Below, piece by piece: positions 58,480 to 62,097 of a stretch of 62,097 bases of DNA (positions within the stretch are counted from its first letter, which is position 1; every line of letters starts with the position of its first letter). Source of the DNA: an uncultured Sutterella sp. (lineage in GTDB: Bacteria > Pseudomonadota > Gammaproteobacteria > Burkholderiales > Burkholderiaceae_F); NCBI GenBank assembly GCA_905201055.1, contig CAJKMT010000003.1:1-62097 (forward strand), read 5' to 3'. A program made the position numbers and the translations under genes. The notes beneath the pieces were generated by a model. It did not search any database. It worked only from the letters and a program-made list of their open reading frames with translations, and was not told the DNA's origin.

Positions 58480-59145
58480 ATGGCTACCAATGTTGATATT
58501 TGTAACCTTGCGATTACTCAGTTAGGCGAGCGCGGTTCAATTACCGGTCTTAACCCGCCTGACGGCTCCGACTGGGCGGCTCAGTGCTCGCGATACTATC
58601 CGATTGCCCTGCGCCGACTCTTTGAAGAGTTTGACTGGAGCTTTTCACAAACCAGGGCGCGCTTGAGCAAACTCACTAGCTTTGATTCGGAACTCTATGG
58701 CTACAAGTACGCATACGCCTTGCCCTCGGATTGCGTCCGAGTGACGAGAGTTTCGACGATTAACAAGCTCAATGAGCAAGGTGAGCTTAGTCAAGACGGC
58801 ACGCGGTGGATGGCTGAGCTGCCGAAAAACTACGAGATTCAGTTTTCAACGACCACGCAAAACCGCATTCTGCTCACGGACATTGATAATGCCTGCGTCC
58901 AGTACACGGCTTACAAAGATTTGCCTGCGCTATTTCCGACGTACTTTATAGAGTGCCTGGTGCTGGGCTTGGCTGTTTACCTTGTCGGTCCGATTAAGCG
59001 CTCTGATGCGGCTTCTCAGATGGCTCAAAACCTGCGTCAAGCCTATGAGCAGGCATTGTCCAAGGCAAAGACTGATGATGCTCAAAACTCGGTGTTTCGT
59101 AAGTATCCGTATATCGCTTCTCAATTACGCGCTCGGTGGGTATAG
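58480..59145 (+). CDS. Tail tubular protein A-like adaptor
   Basis: A 221-residue podovirus tail adaptor (T7 gp11-like / p22 gp4-like): the opening NVDICNLAITQLGERGSI and the DWAAQCSRYYPIALRRLFEEFDWSF core are typical of tail tubular A proteins that ring the portal. Starts just behind a terminator hairpin, three bases before the nozzle gene at the other end. Confidence 0.78.
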   Translation: MATNVDICNLAITQLGERGSITGLNPPDGSDWAAQCSRYYPIALRRLFEEFDWSFSQTRARLSKLTSFDSELYGYKYAYALPSDCVRVTRVSTINKLNEQGELSQDGTRWMAELPKNYEIQFSTTTQNRILLTDIDNACVQYTAYKDLPALFPTYFIECLVLGLAVYLVGPIKRSDAASQMAQNLRQAYEQALSKAKTDDAQNSVFRKYPYIASQLRARWV

Positions 59146-59148
59146 AAA

Positions 59149-61821
59149 ATGGCAGTCAAGGTTTATCAGCGTTCATTTAACGGGGGTGAGGTTGCGCCCT
59201 CGATGTATGCCCGTATTGATGACGGCAAGTATCAGACGGGCTTGGCTACGTGCAAAAACTTTCTCGTTGAGCCCCAGGGTCCGATCACAATGCGCCCGGG
59301 CTTTGCTTACGTGAATAAGACTAAGCAGCAGGATAAGCCGCCTAAGCTCATTCCATTCACGTTCTCAACCGATCAGACAATGGTGCTGGAGTTTGGCGAC
59401 AAGTACATTCGCTTCCATACTCAAGGTCAGACTTTGATGGGCAGTGACGGCGAGCCGTATGAAGTTGAAACTCCGTATGCAATTGATGATGTGTTTGACA
59501 TTCACTACGTTCAGTCTGGCGACGTGCTGACATTGGTTCACCCGTCCTATCATCCGAAGGAATTGCGCCGATACGGTGCGACTGATTGGCGCCTAGTTGA
59601 TATTGAGTTTTCGTCCATATTATCAGCGCCGACAAATGTAAAAGTAACGCCTCATGGATCAGGCGGTGGCACGTATAAACGTGAATATTGTGTGACGGCA
59701 TTGCTGAAAGATGGATCGCAAGAGTCGGCTCGCAGTACCTCCGTTATTTTGGATTGTCAGCCGTATGGCGATGGTGCCTATAACGATATTTCGTGGGATG
59801 CCGTAGAAGGCGCTGGGATGTACCGTGTCTATCGTAACGAAGGCGGTGTTTGGGCTTATGTTGGTCAAACGGATACCTTGTCTATCCGTGACGAAAATAT
59901 TGATCCTGATGCGTCTATTACACCTCCGATCTATGATGAGGCATTTTCGCGCCCTGGCGGTATTACTGCGGTTGAGGTCCTTACTGAAGGCAGTGGCTAC
60001 TTTGGTAGGAGAGGTGTTGCAGGGGTAGAAAATATAGGTTATTCCCGATATGAAAATCCAACTGGCGACAACTACCTGGCATATTACTTTCCCGTTCCTA
60101 TCTATTTAAATTCATCTGGGAGCCATACTGGAGATATTCACACCTCGATACATTTTAGAGTCGTTGATAAAGAAGGGAATGGTTCAGGCGCTACCGCGAG
60201 AGGTTATTACAGGAAATTTGACGATAAGACCTATGAAATAGAAAGAATTGAAATTACTTCTCCTGGTGCCAATTATGTAAAACCAAGGGTTGAAGTCATA
60301 GTCGCAGAGTCATACGAAAGTGCAAGTGGCAAAGATTATTACTTTGAATATCTTGAAATGTACGTTGACGGTCTAATTGAGCCTTCCTCTGAAGATGTTA
60401 GATTCGTCATAGAAGATGATACTGGAGGCGGGGCAGAGCTAACACCCGTTATCAGTGACGGGAAAATCATTGCGGTCAATGTAGTTAGTGGTGGATCGGG
60501 TTATACAGATCCAATAATTGCCATTCAATCAACCACTGGAAGTGGCGCAACATTTAAAGCAACGGTAGCAGAGGCTGGCGACTATCCTGGTGCTGTTTCT
60601 TATTTTGAACAGCGTCGGTGGTTTGCCGGTACAGTTCAACGTCCTAATAATCTATGGGCTACCAAGTCGGGTACCGAAAGCGATATGTCTTTCTCGCTTC
60701 CGAGCCAGGATGACGACCGTATTGCTGTGCGGGTGGCAGCACGTGAAGCCAACCGTATCCGGCACATAGTGCCGTTGTCTCAGCTTATGTTGCTAACGGG
60801 TGCGGCAGAGTGGCGCGTATCGCCTTTAAACTCTGATGCCATCACGCCCTCTTCTATGTCCGTGCGCCCACAATCTTATATTGGTGCAAACAATGTTCAA
60901 CCGTTGGTTGTCTCCAGTATTGTGCTTTACGCTCAGGAACGCGGAGGGCATTTAAGAGAATGTGGCTATTCTTATGAAGCGTCTGGCTACGTTTCTAACG
61001 ACATATGCCTAAGAGCTCCGCATTTATTCGACAATCACAATATTGTTGATTTGGCTTATTCCAAGGCACCTCTCCCGATTATCTGGTCCATCAACAATGA
61101 CGGTCAGCTGGTGGCGATGACTTACGTCCCCGATCAACAAGTCGGAGCATTTAGTCTCATTGAAACAAACAATGGGCGCTTCCGTTCTTGCTGTGTGGTT
61201 TCCGAAGGTGATGAGGATATCCTCTATTGCGTCGTTGAACGGATTATTACCGGTGTTCCACATATTTACATTGAACGAATGACGGAGCAGAGGTTCACCA
61301 CTTTGGACCACTGTTGCTTCATGGATAGTTCGGGTACTTATATCGGCGAGCCTACGAAAGAAATTACGGGGTTGGACTGGCTGGAAGGCATGGAAGTTTC
61401 TATTGTGGCTGACGGTTCTGTTGAGGAAAGACAGATTGTCAAGGATGGCAAGGTCACTCTTTCAATGGATTCCATGATTGTCCACGTTGGTATTCCTTAT
61501 ACCGCCGACATTAAGACGCTCCCTGTGGCAGTCGCGCTCCAGGATGGCGGCTATGGTTCAGGGCATGAAAAGAACGTGCGCTCGGTCAGCTTTAGAGTAA
61601 TTAACTCCTCGGGCATCAAGGCGGGTCCTGACTTCGATACCTTATCGGAATACCCAGCACGCTCGATTGAGTATGCCGGTAATCCTCCCGATCCGATCAA
61701 TGATGAAATTGACGTGCCGATTGCGGGCACCTGGAATAAATACGGTCAAGTCTGTATCCGACAGGAAAACCCGCTTCCGCTCAAGATCATCTCTGTGACG
61801 ACGACGGTGGAAATTTCATAA
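59149..61821 (+). CDS. Tail nozzle / tubular protein B-like
   Basis: An 890-residue tail protein. The beginning (VYQRSFNGGEVAPSMYARIDDGKYQTGLATCKNFLVEPQG) is typical of podovirus tail tubular protein B / nozzle proteins. A long, Gly/Tyr-rich insertion with lower-GC sequence (about 60000-60600, residues ~285-485) breaks the otherwise conserved frame and could be an acquired beta-structured domain. Confidence 0.78.
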   Translation: MAVKVYQRSFNGGEVAPSMYARIDDGKYQTGLATCKNFLVEPQGPITMRPGFAYVNKTKQQDKPPKLIPFTFSTDQTMVLEFGDKYIRFHTQGQTLMGSDGEPYEVETPYAIDDVFDIHYVQSGDVLTLVHPSYHPKELRRYGATDWRLVDIEFSSILSAPTNVKVTPHGSGGGTYKREYCVTALLKDGSQESARSTSVILDCQPYGDGAYNDISWDAVEGAGMYRVYRNEGGVWAYVGQTDTLSIRDENIDPDASITPPIYDEAFSRPGGITAVEVLTEGSGYFGRRGVAGVENIGYSRYENPTGDNYLAYYFPVPIYLNSSGSHTGDIHTSIHFRVVDKEGNGSGATARGYYRKFDDKTYEIERIEITSPGANYVKPRVEVIVAESYESASGKDYYFEYLEMYVDGLIEPSSEDVRFVIEDDTGGGAELTPVISDGKIIAVNVVSGGSGYTDPIIAIQSTTGSGATFKATVAEAGDYPGAVSYFEQRRWFAGTVQRPNNLWATKSGTESDMSFSLPSQDDDRIAVRVAAREANRIRHIVPLSQLMLLTGAAEWRVSPLNSDAITPSSMSVRPQSYIGANNVQPLVVSSIVLYAQERGGHLRECGYSYEASGYVSNDICLRAPHLFDNHNIVDLAYSKAPLPIIWSINNDGQLVAMTYVPDQQVGAFSLIETNNGRFRSCCVVSEGDEDILYCVVERIITGVPHIYIERMTEQRFTTLDHCCFMDSSGTYIGEPTKEITGLDWLEGMEVSIVADGSVEERQIVKDGKVTLSMDSMIVHVGIPYTADIKTLPVAVALQDGGYGSGHEKNVRSVSFRVINSSGIKAGPDFDTLSEYPARSIEYAGNPPDPINDEIDVPIAGTWNKYGQVCIRQENPLPLKIISVTTTVEIS

Positions 61822-61859
61822 AGGGATTTTTGTCTCTCAGCCTTGGCAAGCCTCTCCTA

Positions 61860-61871
61860 TGCGCGTGTGCA
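61860..61871 (+). promoter_or_regulatory. Prophage late motif, copy 4
   Basis: TGCGCGTGTGCA followed by CGTTTTCG, identical downstream to copy 3; the first two bases differ from the other copies. It lies 44 bases before the internal-virion gene start and after a possible weak terminator in 61822-61855. Confidence 0.55.
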
Positions 61872-61915
61872 CGTTTTCGAAAGATACAGTGCCATGCGTA
61901 TAGGAGAATTTTTGT

Positions 61916-62097
61916 ATGCCTTGGAATAGCTTAACCAGTGGTCAACAGTTCGGCTACGGGTCCCTGATTGCCCAGGGAATAGCCAATACCGTCAATGCGT
62001 TTGGTTCGCTCAGCATTACGCGCCACCAAAACGCTATTGCTCAATCTCAAGCCAATATCGCGCGACTGAATGCGCAGATGATGGAGTGGCAGGGGTA
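61916..62097 (+). CDS. Internal virion protein, N-terminal part
   Basis: The gene runs off the right edge; 60 residues are visible (MPWNSLTSGQQFGYGSLIAQ, then a Gln/Asn/Ala-rich helix). The hydrophobic start with small residues followed by a helical Gln-rich region is common in small podovirus ejection proteins. SD GGAG lies 11 bases upstream. Confidence 0.55.
   Translation, partial: MPWNSLTSGQQFGYGSLIAQGIANTVNAFGSLSITRHQNAIAQSQANIARLNAQMMEWQG

Overview
The first 35.8 kb is a bacterial chromosome and the rest is the left part of a prophage. Gene content and protein styles (bamD facing rluD-pgeF; tsaB-rimI-UDG-lplT-alr-radA; a Burkholderiales-type malate dehydrogenase; an OmpR/EnvZ-type pair) point to a betaproteobacterium of order Burkholderiales, most likely Sutterellaceae (Sutterella/Parasutterella-like). 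The taxonomic call is inference from protein recognition, with no 16S in view.

Chromosome, left to right. At 1-150 lies the right end of an IS200/IS605-type element that has cut off the end of an AraC-like regulator gene. The regulator is divergent from two aldo/keto reductase genes, the first of which carries a 1-bp frameshift, so this metabolic locus looks decayed. Next come rmuC with a tiny membrane-protein gene behind it, a convergent amidase, a PIN-domain gene overlapping malate dehydrogenase, a secreted coiled-coil protein with a DinG/YoaA-type helicase, and bamD back-to-back with rluD-pgeF-rimO-mtgA. A leftward TolC / HlyD / two-permease export operon without an ATPase gene follows, then mfd, an EamA transporter, ispD-ispF, a two-component system, a small exported protein, tsaB-rimI-family 4 UDG, lplT, alr-radA, a UreE-like metallochaperone with an expanded His/Cys/Gly tail, a YbaK-type deacylase and tRNA-Leu(UAG).

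Prophage (from about 35.86 kb to beyond the right edge). It is integrated at the 3' end of tRNA-Leu. An integrase gene with an unusually repeat-rich upstream region is followed by a leftward early operon (YqaJ exonuclease, candidate annealing protein, AlpA/Xis-like protein, HNH nuclease, MazG-like protein and unknowns). The immunity region has a LexA-like CI repressor, a Cro/YdaS-like protein, a three-TM lysogeny-side membrane protein and several copies of one dyad operator. The rightward genes are replication, a nuclease, terminase, a tail fibre with a separate tip gene, and virion genes of a podovirus related in layout to Bordetella phage BPP-1 (portal, Bbp19-like, scaffold, capsid, Bbp16-like cement, tail adaptor, nozzle, start of an internal virion gene). 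Minus-strand morons sit among the late genes. No lysis genes, DGR or attR are visible.

Most notable: (i) a 12-14 bp motif, TGTGCGCGTGTGCA, present four times only in prophage intergenic DNA, each time ahead of a rightward virion/late gene; (ii) three separate single-base frameshifts (aldo/keto reductase, large terminase, small virion gene), all repairable by one added base; (iii) a 54-nt stem-loop whose two compensating G-U pairs work only on the minus-strand RNA; (iv) paired 18-bp repeats 52 bp apart before the integrase; (v) the UreE-like protein without urease genes.
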